From contig JAUYNO010000005.1 in assembly GCA_030696045.1 (NCBI GenBank), positions 1 to 54,515 of the forward strand: 54,515 nucleotides of DNA, written 5' to 3'. The stretch comes from Stagnimonas sp. (GTDB lineage: Bacteria > Pseudomonadota > Gammaproteobacteria > Nevskiales > Nevskiaceae). The position numbers and the translations under genes were made by a program. Position 1 is the first letter of the stretch, and each line of letters starts with the position of its first letter. The notes below the pieces were generated by a model. It was not told the origin of the DNA and did not search any database. It was given only the letters and a program-made list of their open reading frames with translations. Shown here piece after piece: positions 43,593 through 53,773 of the stretch.

Positions 43593-46500
43593 GCCCCGCG
43601 CCGCGCCGACCGCCGCCGCAGGGCGGCCAGGGCGAGCAGGCCCAGCAGTGCGCCCGGAGCCAGGCCGCCACCGCCGCTGCTGCCGACCTGGATCGCCCGT
43701 ACCGAGGGCAGCACCGAGACCTCGCCGCTGGCATCGGTGACGCGCAGGCTGGCGTTGTAGCGGCCGCCCTCGGCGTAGAGGTGATCGGCGCTGGCACCGG
43801 CCTGCCGCAGCGGCGCGCTGCCATCGCCAAAGTCGAACTCGTAGAGGCTGATCGCATCGCCGTCGGCATCGCTGGAGCCGCTGCCGTCGAAGTGCACGGT
43901 GTCGCCGGTCGCCACCCGGTCGCGATCCGCCCTCAGCTCGGCCACCGGTGCCACGCCCAGCACCCGTACCGTCTGACTGACCGTGCTGCTGGCCTTGCCC
44001 TCCTCGTCGTACACGGTCAGCCGTGCCTGGTAGCTGCCGGCCGCGAGGTAGCGGTGATCCACCACCGGCACCACCGCCTCCTGCTGCTTGCCGTCGCCGA
44101 AGTCGTAGCGGTACAGCAGCGGCGCGTCGCCGACATCCGGGTCACTGGAGCCGCGGCCGTCAAAGCGCACGTCCAGCGGTTTGCGGCCGCTGCCCGGCGT
44201 CGCCGTCAGCTGCGCCAGCGGCGCGCTGTTGCTGATCTGCACCAGCACCGTCGCGGCATTGCTGGAGACATTGCCGCGCGCGTCCTTCACGCTCAGGCTG
44301 GCGCTGTAGCTGCCGCTGACGGCATAGCTGAGGCTCAGCACCGAGCCGGACTGACGGACCTCCTCGCTGCCCCGGCCGGTCAGGAAGCGGTACTCGCTGA
44401 TCGCGTCGCCATCGTTGTCGCGCGAGGCCGAGCCATCCAGGCTCAGCAGCTGCCGCTTGCCCTGCGGATTCGGCGTGGCCACCAGGCTGGCGACCGGCAG
44501 GTTGTCGATCACCACCAGCGCGGCGCTGGCGACGCCCAGGCTGGGGTCATTGTCGCGGTCATAGACCAGGACGGTGGCGGTATAGCTGCCGGGCGCGGTG
44601 TAGGTGTGGCTGACCACCGGCGCGGCACTGTCGGCACTGCTGCCGTCGCCAAAATCGAAGTGCCAGAACACCACCCGGTCGTCGAGGTCGCTGTCCTGGC
44701 TGGCGCTGGCGTCCAGGCTCACCTGCAGCGGCGCGCGGCCGTTGTCCGGGCTCAGGCTGAGCGCGGCCACCGGCGGCGTGTTGGTGACGCGCACGGTGAC
44801 GCCGGTCGCCACTGACAGCCCGCCCTCGTCATCCTTCACCACCAGGCTGGCCAGGTATTCGCCGCGCTGGGGATAGGCATGTCCGACCGCCGCCGCCGTG
44901 TTGCGCACCAGCACCGGACTGCCGTCACCGAAGTTGTAGCGGTACTCGACCACCGACCCGCCCGGATCGTTGGAGGCGGCGCCGTCGAACAGCATCAGGC
45001 GCCCCTTGGCGGCCGGATTGGGGGTCACGCTCAGGCGCGCCACCGGCGGGAAATTGCCGACCGGCACCTGCTGGAAGCGGGCCCGGTTGCCCTGGTCGTC
45101 GACCGGCACCACCGCGACGAAAACGGGACTCGCGGGATTGGCGAAGGCGATCTGCTGCGCCGCCCCGGCCGCAGCCGTGGCGGTGACATCGGGCAGCACC
45201 GTGGCGGCGTCCCAGTCGGCGGCGCTGAGCAGTTCGCTGGGCGAGGTCCGCAACTGGTACTTGGCGACCTGGCCGCTGGCCCAGTCGTCGCCGGGCGCGA
45301 CGAATTGCAGGCGCTGGTTGGCCTTGTCGTACTGCAGCTCGCGCACCCGGTTGGGGGGGCGGCAGTCGGTGCCGTAACGGTTGCTGTGGCACTCGTCGTG
45401 GCCCTCGGTCCACCACTCGCTGTTGTTGGCGCTGGCGCTGCTGGCGGCCAGGTCCCAGACGAAGCGGTAGCCCTCGCGGGTGCTGGTCACCAGGTTGAGC
45501 TTGCCGTCGCCATCGACATCGCCGATGGCCGGCACCGCGAACTGCCAGCCGCCGGTGAGCTTGGGAAAGCCGGCGGCGTCGATGCCGGTGCTGCCATCGT
45601 AGGCGTGCAGCAGGTAGAGCCCGGAGCCGGCAAGCACCTCGCGCATGCCGGTGCCATCGACATTGGCGATGGCCGCCGAGGACAGCAGCGAGAAGTCGTC
45701 GTGGGCAACCGGGAAGCCGGGCGCATAGTTCTCGGGCGTGGCGGTGTCCCAGACCTGCAGGGCGTAGTTGAAGGGGATGTTCTGGCCCACCAGCAGCAGG
45801 TTCACCGCGTCCTCGGCGCTGACGCCGAGGTGCACGACATCGAGCTGGCCGACGCCGTTGACATCGCCGACCACCGAGGCCTCGAACAGATTGAGGATGC
45901 GGCTGGCGCTGGACGAGACGCCGCCCTGGATCACGCCGTTAGCCGTCAGCGAGGTCGAACTGCCGTCGCCCTGGATAGTGACCACGTCGCCGGTGGTCAT
46001 CGAGGCGATGATCTCGTCGCGGCCATCGCCGTCGAGATCGGCCGCCGCGCCACCGTGCTGCGGACCGACGAAGGGGAGCACGTCGGGCAACAGGCCGGTC
46101 ATGCTCACCGGCCAGCCGGGCACGAAGCTGCCGTCGTCGTTGACGGCATAGACCCGGGTGCTGGCACCGGCGCTGTTCTCCAGGAAGTACTGGACCAGGG
46201 CGCCGCTGCCACCGGCAATCGGCGGCGGCCCGGACGGCGGCTTGGGCTCGCCCGGAATCACGTCGGCGGAGCCGGTGACGATTTCCAGCTGGGCGTCGGC
46301 GTCGATGTTGGCGACCACCGCCGTGTAGATCAGCTCGCCGCGCGCGTCGAGGCCAGCCGGCGCCGGCGTCTCGCGGATTTCCTTCGGAAAGCCGGTGCGC
46401 GGCAGTCCGGTGCGGCCGTTCCAGACATAGAGATGGCCGTCGAGCGCGGGGACGATGATCTCCTTCTGGCCGTCGGCCGCCTGGTCGAGGTCGGCCAGGG

Positions 46501-48841
46501 TCACCGAGGCCAGCAGGCCGCGCTTGGGGTGATCGACGCCATTGCGCCGGGCCGGCGCCGAGTAGGCCGGGTCGACGCCCAGGGTCAGCCGGGTGCTGCC
46601 ATCGGGGCGCAGCACGAAGATGCGGCCATCGGCCACCGGCACCACCAGGTCGGGCTCGAAGTCGCCGTCGAGATCGGCCACCGCCACCGTGCGCAGGCCG
46701 CCGGTCACCGGCGGCACCGCGCCGCTCTGGAAGCCGGGCGCGCCCGGGTGGAACCAGAACGCCGGCGGCGCCAGCCAGCACTGCCCCCCCGCGAAGCTCG
46801 GCAGCGGACTGCCGTCGTGGCGGTAGACGCAGAGCTCGCCGGCCGAGGTGGAATCAAGAATTTCCAGGCTGCCGTCGCCATCGACGTCGTACAGCACCGG
46901 GCTGGTCTCGCCGCCGACGTCGACGAATTTGGGCCAGCCCGGGTGCGCGCTGGGGTCGTGCCAGGCGAAGTAGACCTTGCGGTCCTCGCCGCGATTCTTC
47001 GGGCTCTCGCCGTCCTCGATCACCAGCCGCACGGTGAAGGCGGCGTGATTGGGGTCGGCGCGCTCGCCCGGCAGGGTCTCGAAGCTGCCGGTGCGGCTGC
47101 CAGGGATGGCATTGGCGATGGTGTCGATCGGCAGCTGGCCGAGTTCGGCCGTAGCACCGCTCGGACAGGGCGTGTCGGGCTGGAACACGGTGTAGCTGGT
47201 GGGCTCCACACCCAGGCCGTATTCCAGCCGGTAGGTACAGCTGGCGGAGCGATTGGCGCGGACGAAGCCGGTGATGGCGATGCGGTCGCTGGCGGTATCG
47301 GGCTGGCCGACCGGGTCGAGCAGATGCCACCAGGCCGGCGACTCGATCAGGCCCTCGGGCGGAATCTTGCCGGGGGCGATGCGCTGGATGGCATTGCCCA
47401 GGTGGGCGCGGCCATAGCCGAAGTGCTCGTCGAAGCCGACCTGGGCCGGGTCGGGGATGCCGGTGCCGAGGGTGTTTTCCGGCAGCACGTCCTCGGCGGT
47501 CTGGGTCAGCAGCTGCTTGATCTCGTTGCTGCGCAGGCGGCCGCCGATGCTGGCGGCGAGCTCGATGCCGCGCGAGGCCAGCAGGGCCGCGCCACCCGCC
47601 GCCTGGCCGGTGGCCTGGCTGCCGGTGGTGGCGACGTAGCAGACATTGGCCTTGGCGCCGTACTGGGTCAGGCCGGAATTACGGAACCAGGTGCCGACCG
47701 GCGCCGCCAGCGTGCCGCCGGTGGGATCGGGGAAGCCGCTGATGATCTCGTTGGAGCCGCCCGACAGGCCGTGCACGTCGGCGACGCAGCCGTTGATGTA
47801 GACGCTCTCGTTGTAGTTGGTCGGGTAGTTGTGATCGGCCGTATTGAGGTCGGACGACACCTGCATCAGCGCCACGCCCTTGTCGAAGGCGTAGCGGTTG
47901 GCCGCCTTGCCGGACTTGCTGTTCTGCAGCATGCCGAGCGCGACTTCCTGCGCCGCCACGCCCATGTCGGCCAGGTACACCGTCGCGGCGGCCCAGGTAT
48001 CGCCGGGCGAGACGAAGGTGTCCCAGACTCGCAGCGGCATCACCGTGCAGCGCGGGCAGACGCCGGCCGCGCCCTGGCCGTCATCGGTTTCCTCGGCGGC
48101 ATCGGTGGCGCGCCCGGTGCCGTGGCCGTTGGCGGCCGAATAGCTGGTGAGGTCGGCCGGATCGTTGTCGTCCTCGAAGAAATCCCAGCCGGCGATGTCG
48201 TCGACGTAGCCGTTGTGGTCGTCGTCGACACCGTCGCTGAAGCTCTTGATCAGATCCTGGGCGTCGAGCAGGCCGGCCACGCCATTGGGGCCGGCATTGG
48301 CGCTGACCCGGGCATCGCCGGTGTAGTCATCGCCGTTGAAATAACCGTCGCCGTTGACGTCGTAGCCGCCCCAGACCAGATCGCTGGGCGAGTTGAGTTC
48401 GACCCCTTCGGCATCGCGCGGACGCGGCAGCTCGCCACGGTTGAGGAAGATCTTGCGGCGCAGGCTGCTGTTGTTCCAGCGGATGCCGGTGTCGAGCACC
48501 GCCACCACCGCCTGGGGCTGACCGATGCTGACCTTCCAAGCGGCGTCGGCCGAGACCCCGGAGATCTGCGGCTCGCCGGCGCGGGCGCTATCCAGGTAGA
48601 GCGCGGTCGACTTGCTGGCATCGGGCGCGAAACCGAACAGGTTGAACTGCTGGCCGAACAGGTCGCCGGCACAGGTGGCGCCGTCCTCGTCATCCGGCTC
48701 GGCGCAGTCGAAGTCGGGATCGTTCGGGGTGCCGACCCGCAGGTCCGGATTGCTGGAGGGGAAGCGGCTGCTTTCGGCGCCAAGCAGGCCGGTCACCAGG
48801 GCCAGGGCCGCGACGGCGGCCAGCAGGGGTTTGCGATTCAT
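43589..48841 (-). CDS. Giant secreted S8 subtilase with FG-GAP propeller, five PKD domains and GlyGly-CTERM-like tail
   Basis: This 1750-residue modular exoprotein starts with a signal peptide (1-22). Residues about 85-430 are a divergent subtilase: D117 ('VLDTGI'), H240 ('NGHGTG') and S408 ('[19 protein letters not shown]'), with N333 a possible oxyanion residue. The usual HGTHVAG and GTSMAAPHV boxes are altered. An EF-hand-like loop lies at 161-172 and the S8-typical '[10 protein letters not shown]' at 206-215. About 690-1230 carries eight 'DxDGDG' FG-GAP-like blades, then five PKD domains (about 1290-1715). The tail '[21 protein letters not shown]' plus Arg-rich end is a GlyGly-CTERM-type sorting signal. 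The ATG at 48841 has AGGAG upstream. Protease activity is likely but unproven. Confidence 0.85.
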   Translation of the reverse strand: MNRKPLLAAVAALALVTGLLGAESSRFPSSNPDLRVGTPNDPDFDCAEPDDEDGATCAGDLFGQQFNLFGFAPDASKSTALYLDSARAGEPQISGVSADAAWKVSIGQPQAVVAVLDTGIRWNNSSLRRKIFLNRGELPRPRDAEGVELNSPSDLVWGGYDVNGDGYFNGDDYTGDARVSANAGPNGVAGLLDAQDLIKSFSDGVDDDHNGYVDDIAGWDFFEDDNDPADLTSYSAANGHGTGRATDAAEETDDGQGAAGVCPRCTVMPLRVWDTFVSPGDTWAAATVYLADMGVAAQEVALGMLQNSKSGKAANRYAFDKGVALMQVSSDLNTADHNYPTNYNESVYINGCVADVHGLSGGSNEIISGFPDPTGGTLAAPVGTWFRNSGLTQYGAKANVCYVATTGSQATGQAAGGAALLASRGIELAASIGGRLRSNEIKQLLTQTAEDVLPENTLGTGIPDPAQVGFDEHFGYGRAHLGNAIQRIAPGKIPPEGLIESPAWWHLLDPVGQPDTASDRIAITGFVRANRSASCTYRLEYGLGVEPTSYTVFQPDTPCPSGATAELGQLPIDTIANAIPGSRTGSFETLPGERADPNHAAFTVRLVIEDGESPKNRGEDRKVYFAWHDPSAHPGWPKFVDVGGETSPVLYDVDGDGSLEILDSTSAGELCVYRHDGSPLPSFAGGQCWLAPPAFWFHPGAPGFQSGAVPPVTGGLRTVAVADLDGDFEPDLVVPVADGRIFVLRPDGSTRLTLGVDPAYSAPARRNGVDHPKRGLLASVTLADLDQAADGQKEIIVPALDGHLYVWNGRTGLPRTGFPKEIRETPAPAGLDARGELIYTAVVANIDADAQLEIVTGSADVIPGEPKPPSGPPPIAGGSGALVQYFLENSAGASTRVYAVNDDGSFVPGWPVSMTGLLPDVLPFVGPQHGGAAADLDGDGRDEIIASMTTGDVVTIQGDGSSTSLTANGVIQGGVSSSASRILNLFEASVVGDVNGVGQLDVVHLGVSAEDAVNLLLVGQNIPFNYALQVWDTATPENYAPGFPVAHDDFSLLSSAAIANVDGTGMREVLAGSGLYLLHAYDGSTGIDAAGFPKLTGGWQFAVPAIGDVDGDGKLNLVTSTREGYRFVWDLAASSASANNSEWWTEGHDECHSNRYGTDCRPPNRVRELQYDKANQRLQFVAPGDDWASGQVAKYQLRTSPSELLSAADWDAATVLPDVTATAAAGAAQQIAFANPASPVFVAVVPVDDQGNRARFQQVPVGNFPPVARLSVTPNPAAKGRLMLFDGAASNDPGGSVVEYRYNFGDGSPVLVRNTAAAVGHAYPQRGEYLASLVVKDDEGGLSVATGVTVRVTNTPPVAALSLSPDNGRAPLQVSLDASASQDSDLDDRVVFWHFDFGDGSSADSAAPVVSHTYTAPGSYTATVLVYDRDNDPSLGVASAALVVIDNLPVASLVATPNPQGKRQLLSLDGSASRDNDGDAISEYRFLTGRGSEEVRQSGSVLSLSYAVSGSYSASLSVKDARGNVSSNAATVLVQISNSAPLAQLTATPGSGRKPLDVRFDGRGSSDPDVGDAPLLYRYDFGDGKQQEAVVPVVDHRYLAAGSYQARLTVYDEEGKASSTVSQTVRVLGVAPVAELRADRDRVATGDTVHFDGSGSSDADGDAISLYEFDFGDGSAPLRQAGASADHLYAEGGRYNASLRVTDASGEVSVLPSVRAIQVGSSGGGGLAPGALLGLLALAALRRRSARRGA

Positions 48842-49086
48842 GATGCGGACGCTCCTCAGCACGGATGGGAGATCGTCCTTGATCTTCGTTCTTGGTCTAT
48901 TGCCGGCGCCGATATTGCCCGAAAACGCCAGGCCCGGCGGTGACGCCAACCGCCACCCGGACCAAGGGCCACAACCGCAGGCCTGAGTGGAGGCGCGGCC
49001 CGACGCCGATCCCCTGCTCTCCTGACTTGACGACCGGATCAGCGCGACCGAGGCTGGGCGCCAGACTCCGCGCCCGAAACCCAGCC

Positions 49087-51600
49087 ATGATCCACCGTCG
49101 CCACCCCGCCCTGGCCTGGCTGCTGTTCCTGGCCCTGGCGCCGTCGATGGCAGCGCGGGCCGCGACGCCGGCCAGCGGCAGCCTCGCCGCCGCCGGCGAC
49201 CGCCTGAGCTACAGCGCCGGCCCCTTCGCCGGCAGCAATGCCTCGGCCACCACCACGCCGGCGGCGCCGAGCTGCCTGAACCCGGTGCAGCCCTGCGATG
49301 ACTTCGCGCTCACCGTCACCGCGCCGGCGGCGAGCCGCAACCTGCTGCGGGTGAGCGCGCTCTACCCGATCAACCAGGACGTCTACTACGTTTATCTGAT
49401 CGACAGCACCGGCAGCACGCTGGCCTATTCACTGTCGGCCAACGACCCCAATGTGCTGGCCTATCCCTCGGCGCCCGGCGAATACACGGTGCGCATCGTG
49501 CCGCAGCAGGCCGCCGGCGATACCCTGAGCGTGACGGTCGAACTGCTGGGCGACCAGACCGCGCCGGCGAGCGGCATCGCGCCCCGCTTCCTGCAGGTGG
49601 CCTCGCCGGCCACGCTCGGCAACAACACCGCCGGCGAGATGAACATCGGCTACAACCCGCACAGCGGCCGGGTGCTGAGCCTGGGCTACACCCAGACCCT
49701 GCGCACGACCTTTCCCGAGCAGCTGGAGCCGCCGCTGCCCGAGGTCTGCGACGCGCAGTGGGAGGATGTCTCCGACCCGCGCACCCAGCTCAACACCAAC
49801 GACCCCATCCTCTACACCGACCAGCACACCGGGCGGACCTTCATCTCCCAGCTGCAGGCCGGCGGCCCGGGCGAGAGCATCTTTGTCTACAGCGACGACG
49901 ACGGCGACAGCTGGGCGCTGACGCCGCTGACGCTCAATGGCGGCATCGACCACCAGACCGTCGGCGGCGGCCCCTATCGCGAAGGCAGCGGCGTCGGCCC
50001 CAGCGGCGACTACCCGCACGCGGTCTACTACTGCTCGCAGTCGATTGCCGCCGCCTTCTGCGCCCGCAGCGACGACGGCGGCGCCAGCTTCGGCCCGCCG
50101 GCGATCAGCAAGACCGCCGCCGACTGCGACGGCTTCCTGGGCGGCATCCACGGCCATGTGCGGGTGGCGCCGGACGGCACCGTCTACGTGCCGGACCGTG
50201 GTTGCGGCGGCCAGCAGGCCCTGCTGGTATCGGAGGACAGCGGCCAGAGCTTCAGCGCGCGCCGGGTGCCGGGCAGCAGCACCGGCGCCAGCGATCCCTC
50301 GCTCGGCATCGGCGCCGACGGCACCGGCTACTTCTGCTATCTCAATGGCGACGGCCACGTCCGGGTCGCAGTGACCAGCGACCGTGGCCAGACCTATGGC
50401 GAGGACCACGACATCAGCTACACGCTCGGCGTCGAGCACGCGGTGTTCCCCACCGCCATCGCCGGCGACGGCGACCGCGCCGCCTGCGCCTTCCTGGGCA
50501 CCACCACCCGGGGCAATTTCGAGTCGGTCGACTTCCCTGGCCTCTGGCATGCCTATGTCGCGATGACCTACGACGGCGGCAAGACCTGGCACACGGTGAT
50601 GCCCAATCCGGAAGACCCGGTGCAGGGCAGGGGCGGCATCTGCCTGGCCGGCACCACCTGCCTGTCGAACCGCAACCTGCTCGACTTCAACGACATCACC
50701 CTCGACCACCGGGGCCGGCCCCTGTTCGGCTTCGACGACGGCTGCACCGGCGCCTGTGTCGAGACCGGCATGCCCAACCAGGTGGTGATCCCGGGCCTGG
50801 CGATCAACTCCGACGCCAAGACCACCCTGCTGCGCCAGATCGGCGGCCGCAGCCTGTACGCGGCCTACGATCCGGTGGAGCCGGCGCCGCCCCGGGCCGC
50901 CTGCCTCGCCGGCAGCCGCGACAAGTACGTCGCCCACCTTGGCTGGCGGGTGCCCGACCACGGCGGCGCGGCCATCGCCGGCTACCGCATCTATCGCGGT
51001 GACAGCGCCGAGCAGCAGGACTTCCTGACCCGCATCGAGGCGCGCGCCTACTACAACGACACCCAGAACGATCCGGCCCGGAAATACTGGTACCGCATCA
51101 GCGCCGAGAACGACCGGGGCGAGGGCCTGGACAGCAATCTGATCGCGCTCGAGCCCAGCGAGGTGGTGCCCGAGAACACCGAGCCGACGCCGATCCTGGT
51201 GGCGACTCCGGCCGCCGGCACCGCGCCGCTGGAAGTGCGTTTCGACGTCAGCGGCAGCGACCCCGATGCCGGCGATGCCCTGGCCAGCTACAGCCTCGAT
51301 TTCGGCGATGGCGAGGGGCTCAGCGACCAGCCCTTCGACGGCGCCGCGATGAAGAGCCTGAGCCATCGCTATGCCGGCGCCGGCGGCTACGACGCGCGGC
51401 TGACCGTGAAGGACTCGCACGGCCTGGTCAGCAGCAATGCCGCGCTGCAGCGGGTGCAGGCCGATGCCGGCGGCACGGCGCCGCCAGCGACACCCGGCGC
51501 CGGTACGTCCAGCGGTGGCCGCTACGGCGGCGCCCTGGGCGGGCCGCTGCTGCTGGGCCTGTGGCTGCTGGCACGGACCCGGCGGAGACGCCGCGCTTGA
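49087..51600 (+). CDS. Secreted Asp-box (sialidase-like) propeller protein with FN3, PKD and GlyGly-CTERM-like tail
   Basis: This 837-residue exported protein has a signal peptide (1-26, ending 'MAARA'). Residues about 180-600 hold five Asp-box/BNR motifs: 'SDDDGDSW', 'SDDGGASF', 'SEDSGQSF', 'TSDRGQTY' and 'TYDGGKTW', which form a sialidase-type beta-propeller. I do not see the sialidase Arg triad or catalytic Tyr/Glu set clearly, so glycosidase activity is unproven. About 10 Cys residues suggest disulfides. An FN3 domain (about 610-695) and a PKD domain (about 700-795) follow. The end 'SSGGRYGGALGGPLLLGLWLLA' plus an Arg run is a GlyGly-CTERM-like signal, as in the divergent subtilase gene 245 bases away. 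Confidence 0.82.
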   Translation: MIHRRHPALAWLLFLALAPSMAARAATPASGSLAAAGDRLSYSAGPFAGSNASATTTPAAPSCLNPVQPCDDFALTVTAPAASRNLLRVSALYPINQDVYYVYLIDSTGSTLAYSLSANDPNVLAYPSAPGEYTVRIVPQQAAGDTLSVTVELLGDQTAPASGIAPRFLQVASPATLGNNTAGEMNIGYNPHSGRVLSLGYTQTLRTTFPEQLEPPLPEVCDAQWEDVSDPRTQLNTNDPILYTDQHTGRTFISQLQAGGPGESIFVYSDDDGDSWALTPLTLNGGIDHQTVGGGPYREGSGVGPSGDYPHAVYYCSQSIAAAFCARSDDGGASFGPPAISKTAADCDGFLGGIHGHVRVAPDGTVYVPDRGCGGQQALLVSEDSGQSFSARRVPGSSTGASDPSLGIGADGTGYFCYLNGDGHVRVAVTSDRGQTYGEDHDISYTLGVEHAVFPTAIAGDGDRAACAFLGTTTRGNFESVDFPGLWHAYVAMTYDGGKTWHTVMPNPEDPVQGRGGICLAGTTCLSNRNLLDFNDITLDHRGRPLFGFDDGCTGACVETGMPNQVVIPGLAINSDAKTTLLRQIGGRSLYAAYDPVEPAPPRAACLAGSRDKYVAHLGWRVPDHGGAAIAGYRIYRGDSAEQQDFLTRIEARAYYNDTQNDPARKYWYRISAENDRGEGLDSNLIALEPSEVVPENTEPTPILVATPAAGTAPLEVRFDVSGSDPDAGDALASYSLDFGDGEGLSDQPFDGAAMKSLSHRYAGAGGYDARLTVKDSHGLVSSNAALQRVQADAGGTAPPATPGAGTSSGGRYGGALGGPLLLGLWLLARTRRRRRA

Positions 51601-51812
51601 GCACGACCGCGAGCCCGCTGCCGCCGCGTCCCCTGCCGCCGGAAAACTACGACTGCTGCGGCGGCGGTTGCGCCGACTGCGAGCTGCGCCGCTACATCCG
51701 CGCGCTGGGCGAATGGAAAAAGCTGGAAGCGGCGCAGCTCGCCGCCAGCGCCGTCACCGCTACTGCCCCGCCTGGATCGGCTGCGCCAGGATCCACAGAC
51801 CGGCGGTCGTGA
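51597..51812 (+). CDS. Cys-rich 'oxidoreductase-like' mini-protein
   Basis: This predicted 71-residue protein carries the short oxidoreductase-like domain (PF09791 type): Pro-rich start 'PPRPLPPENYDCCGGGCADCELRRYI', then a helix 'RALGEWKKLEAAQ'. The CCGxGCxxC cluster is the family hallmark, and a metal or redox role is plausible but not established. The TTG start at 51597 overlaps the stop of the propeller gene (TTGA); a GTG at 51561 is an alternative. The last 53 bases overlap the opposing membrane protein gene. After residue 48 the sequence is not conserved. Confidence 0.68.
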   Translation: MSTTASPLPPRPLPPENYDCCGGGCADCELRRYIRALGEWKKLEAAQLAASAVTATAPPGSAAPGSTDRRS

Positions 51813-53208
51813 ACAGCAGCATCAGCAGCAGCATCGGCAGCTGACTGAGGGTGGCGGCGCGCGGCGACTCGAAGCTGCGCAATGCTTCGCGGTGCGCCAG
51901 CACCACGCTGACCACGTGGCCGAACACGATCAGCGCCACCTGGCTGTGCCAGACCAGACCCATGTCGGGAATGATCGCGGCCCGGAACCAGCCGACCGTA
52001 CCGAACAGGTTCCAGCCCCAGCCGAAGGGATCGGACAGCATCGGCACGATCTTCAGGCCCTGGGTCAGCAGCAGGGTGTAGTAGTGGGTGAGGTGGTAGA
52101 CCAGGGCAATCGGCAGCAGCGAATAGGCGAAACGCAGTGCCAGTTCGCGCAGCGGCAAGGCGCTGCCGGCCAGCCGCCGCGCCAGCGCCACGCAGGCCAG
52201 ATACAGCGCCAGGTACAGGAACGGCGACAGCAGCAGCGCCAGGCTCTGCCAGCCCAGGTAGAGCGAGCGCAGTAGCGGATAGGCGCGGTAGGGATGCTCG
52301 CCGACCCAGGGCTTCAGCAGCTCGTAGGCCTCGGTCCAGAACAGGCGCACCCAGGGCACGGTCTCGCGCAGGCCGTCGAAGGCGGTCGAGGACAGCATGA
52401 ACAGGATGAACAGCAGCAGGCTGGGATGCTCGGCGCGCTGCTCCAGCAGGCCGGCAAAGGGCCAGCGCAGGCGCAGGCGGCTGCGGCCGTCCTCGCCGTG
52501 CTGCCAGTGCAGCGGCGCCATCAGGGCGATCAGGCGCAGGAACACCGCGAACAGCTCGCCGTAGCGGAACCAGGCGCGCAGGCCCCAGAGCCCAGCACCG
52601 ACCAGGTTGATCGCGGTATAGGCCAGCAGCGCCGTCGCCAGCGAACCCGGCTTGCTGTGGCCGAACAGCTCCAGCCAGATGAAGCCGTAGTAGAGCGTCA
52701 GCGCCGGCCAGTAGCCGTAGCGCTCGGGCGCCGCGAGCCGGCCCCGGGCGTAGCCGCGCCAGACCCGCCCCAGTCCCAGCGCCAGCAACCACCAGGGATT
52801 GATGCGCGCATACAGATCACCCAGCAGCGCGCTGAGATAGGCGTAGCCGAGCACGAACACGACCCAGAACAGGGTCATGTTGATGTTGAGGTAGGGATTG
52901 CGGCTGCCCCAATAGCCGGTGGCGATGCACAGCAGCAGAGCCAGCAGCGCGCCGGCCTGCAGCCCGTGCCAGGGCAGCCGGCGCACCCAGGCGCGATCCG
53001 AGAGATCCAGCGAGCGCGCCGGGGTGCCGAGCGACGGCGCCTGGAGGAAATAGGCCGCGATCAGGAAGGACAGCGCCAACGCCGCCGCCGCGCCGTAGGC
53101 ATAGAGCCAGAACGGCACCGGCAGGTTGTAGAGCCGCCCGAAAGAATGCGCGCTGGCGGCCAGCGGGCAAAGCAGCAGCAGCAGCGCCAGCGCGGCGAAG
53201 CGCCTCAC
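51760..53208 (-). CDS. FedA-like ('fenitrothion hydrolase' family) multi-pass membrane protein
   Basis: This 482-residue protein has a signal peptide ending 'AASAHSFG' and about twelve membrane helices. The start 'SFGRLYNLPVPFWLYAYGAAAAL' and late motifs 'HLTHYYTLLLTQG', 'LVWHSQVALIVFGHVVSVVLAH' match a family of actinobacterial and proteobacterial membrane proteins annotated as fenitrothion hydrolase (FedA). Conserved His residues in the late helices could bind metal or heme. The natural role is unknown, and the pesticide name should not be taken as function. The GTG start overlaps the stop of the cupredoxin-like gene (GTGA). The 3' end overlaps the mini-protein gene. Confidence 0.6.
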   Translation of the reverse strand: MRRFAALALLLLLCPLAASAHSFGRLYNLPVPFWLYAYGAAAALALSFLIAAYFLQAPSLGTPARSLDLSDRAWVRRLPWHGLQAGALLALLLCIATGYWGSRNPYLNINMTLFWVVFVLGYAYLSALLGDLYARINPWWLLALGLGRVWRGYARGRLAAPERYGYWPALTLYYGFIWLELFGHSKPGSLATALLAYTAINLVGAGLWGLRAWFRYGELFAVFLRLIALMAPLHWQHGEDGRSRLRLRWPFAGLLEQRAEHPSLLLFILFMLSSTAFDGLRETVPWVRLFWTEAYELLKPWVGEHPYRAYPLLRSLYLGWQSLALLLSPFLYLALYLACVALARRLAGSALPLRELALRFAYSLLPIALVYHLTHYYTLLLTQGLKIVPMLSDPFGWGWNLFGTVGWFRAAIIPDMGLVWHSQVALIVFGHVVSVVLAHREALRSFESPRAATLSQLPMLLLMLLFTTAGLWILAQPIQAGQ

Positions 53209-53645
53209 CGTGGCAGCACTTCCAGCGCGCCCAGTTCGACGTGACCGCCGTGCGCATGCAATTCCAGGCCGAAGCGCCCGGCCTGGTCGGGCGTGAATTC
53301 CAGGCGCGCCAGCTCGCCGGCACGCACCGGCAGCTCGCGGTCGTAGCCGTGCAGGTGCAACTCGCCGGCACGGTCGCTGAGCAACTCGATCAGCACCGGG
53401 CTGCCCTGGCTCACGCTGAGCGTGCGCGCGCCGCCGACCAGCTCGCCCTGCTCGATGCGCAGCTGCGCCCGCAGGCCGGTCGTGACCGCTGCCGCCACCG
53501 GCTCGGTCGCCGCCGGCACCACCGGCGCCGGCGCGTCAGCGACAGCCGCAAGCGGCGTTGCCGGCGCGGCCGGCTTGAACCACCAGAACAGTCCGGCCAG
53601 CAGCGGCACGGCGGCCAGCAGGAACAGGGGTGCAGCGGATTTCAT
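53205..53645 (-). CDS. Membrane-anchored cupredoxin-like periplasmic protein
   Basis: This 146-residue protein has an N-terminal membrane helix (about 4-22), a Pro/Ala-rich linker and a cupredoxin-like beta sandwich (about 58-146). 'IEQGELVGGARTLSVSQGSPV' and 'HLHGYD' are typical, and 'LEFTPDQAGRFGLELHAHGG' is the expected closing region. No Cys is present in the place of a type 1 copper ligand, so classical blue-copper chemistry is unlikely; the His-rich 'HLHGYD' and 'HAHGG' might bind metal. The stop overlaps the GTG of the FedA-like gene, so both are expressed together. I chose the ATG at 53645; an in-frame ATG at 53660 is possible. Confidence 0.68.
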   Translation of the reverse strand: MKSAAPLFLLAAVPLLAGLFWWFKPAAPATPLAAVADAPAPVVPAATEPVAAAVTTGLRAQLRIEQGELVGGARTLSVSQGSPVLIELLSDRAGELHLHGYDRELPVRAGELARLEFTPDQAGRFGLELHAHGGHVELGALEVLPR

Positions 53646-53773
53646 CGGATCGAATCCCATCGACGGGTGCGAGGCCGTTTTTACCATAGGCCAGCCGTGG
53701 CGCATCTCACTAGCATGGCCACCAGCCGGCATACGGATGTGCCGACCCGTTGCGCCCCACATGGAGAGTGTTC

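Noticed and set aside
44879..48943. A 1354-codon open frame on plus, opposite the subtilase gene
   Set aside because: It is the antisense shadow of a G+C-rich, Asp/Gly-rich gene: His/Ala/Arg-biased translation, no domain, and it lies entirely on the complement of a protein with clear S8, FG-GAP and PKD motifs.
49087..51600. Assigning exo-alpha-sialidase activity
   Set aside because: Asp boxes define the fold only; I could not place the Arg triad or the catalytic Tyr/Glu pair.
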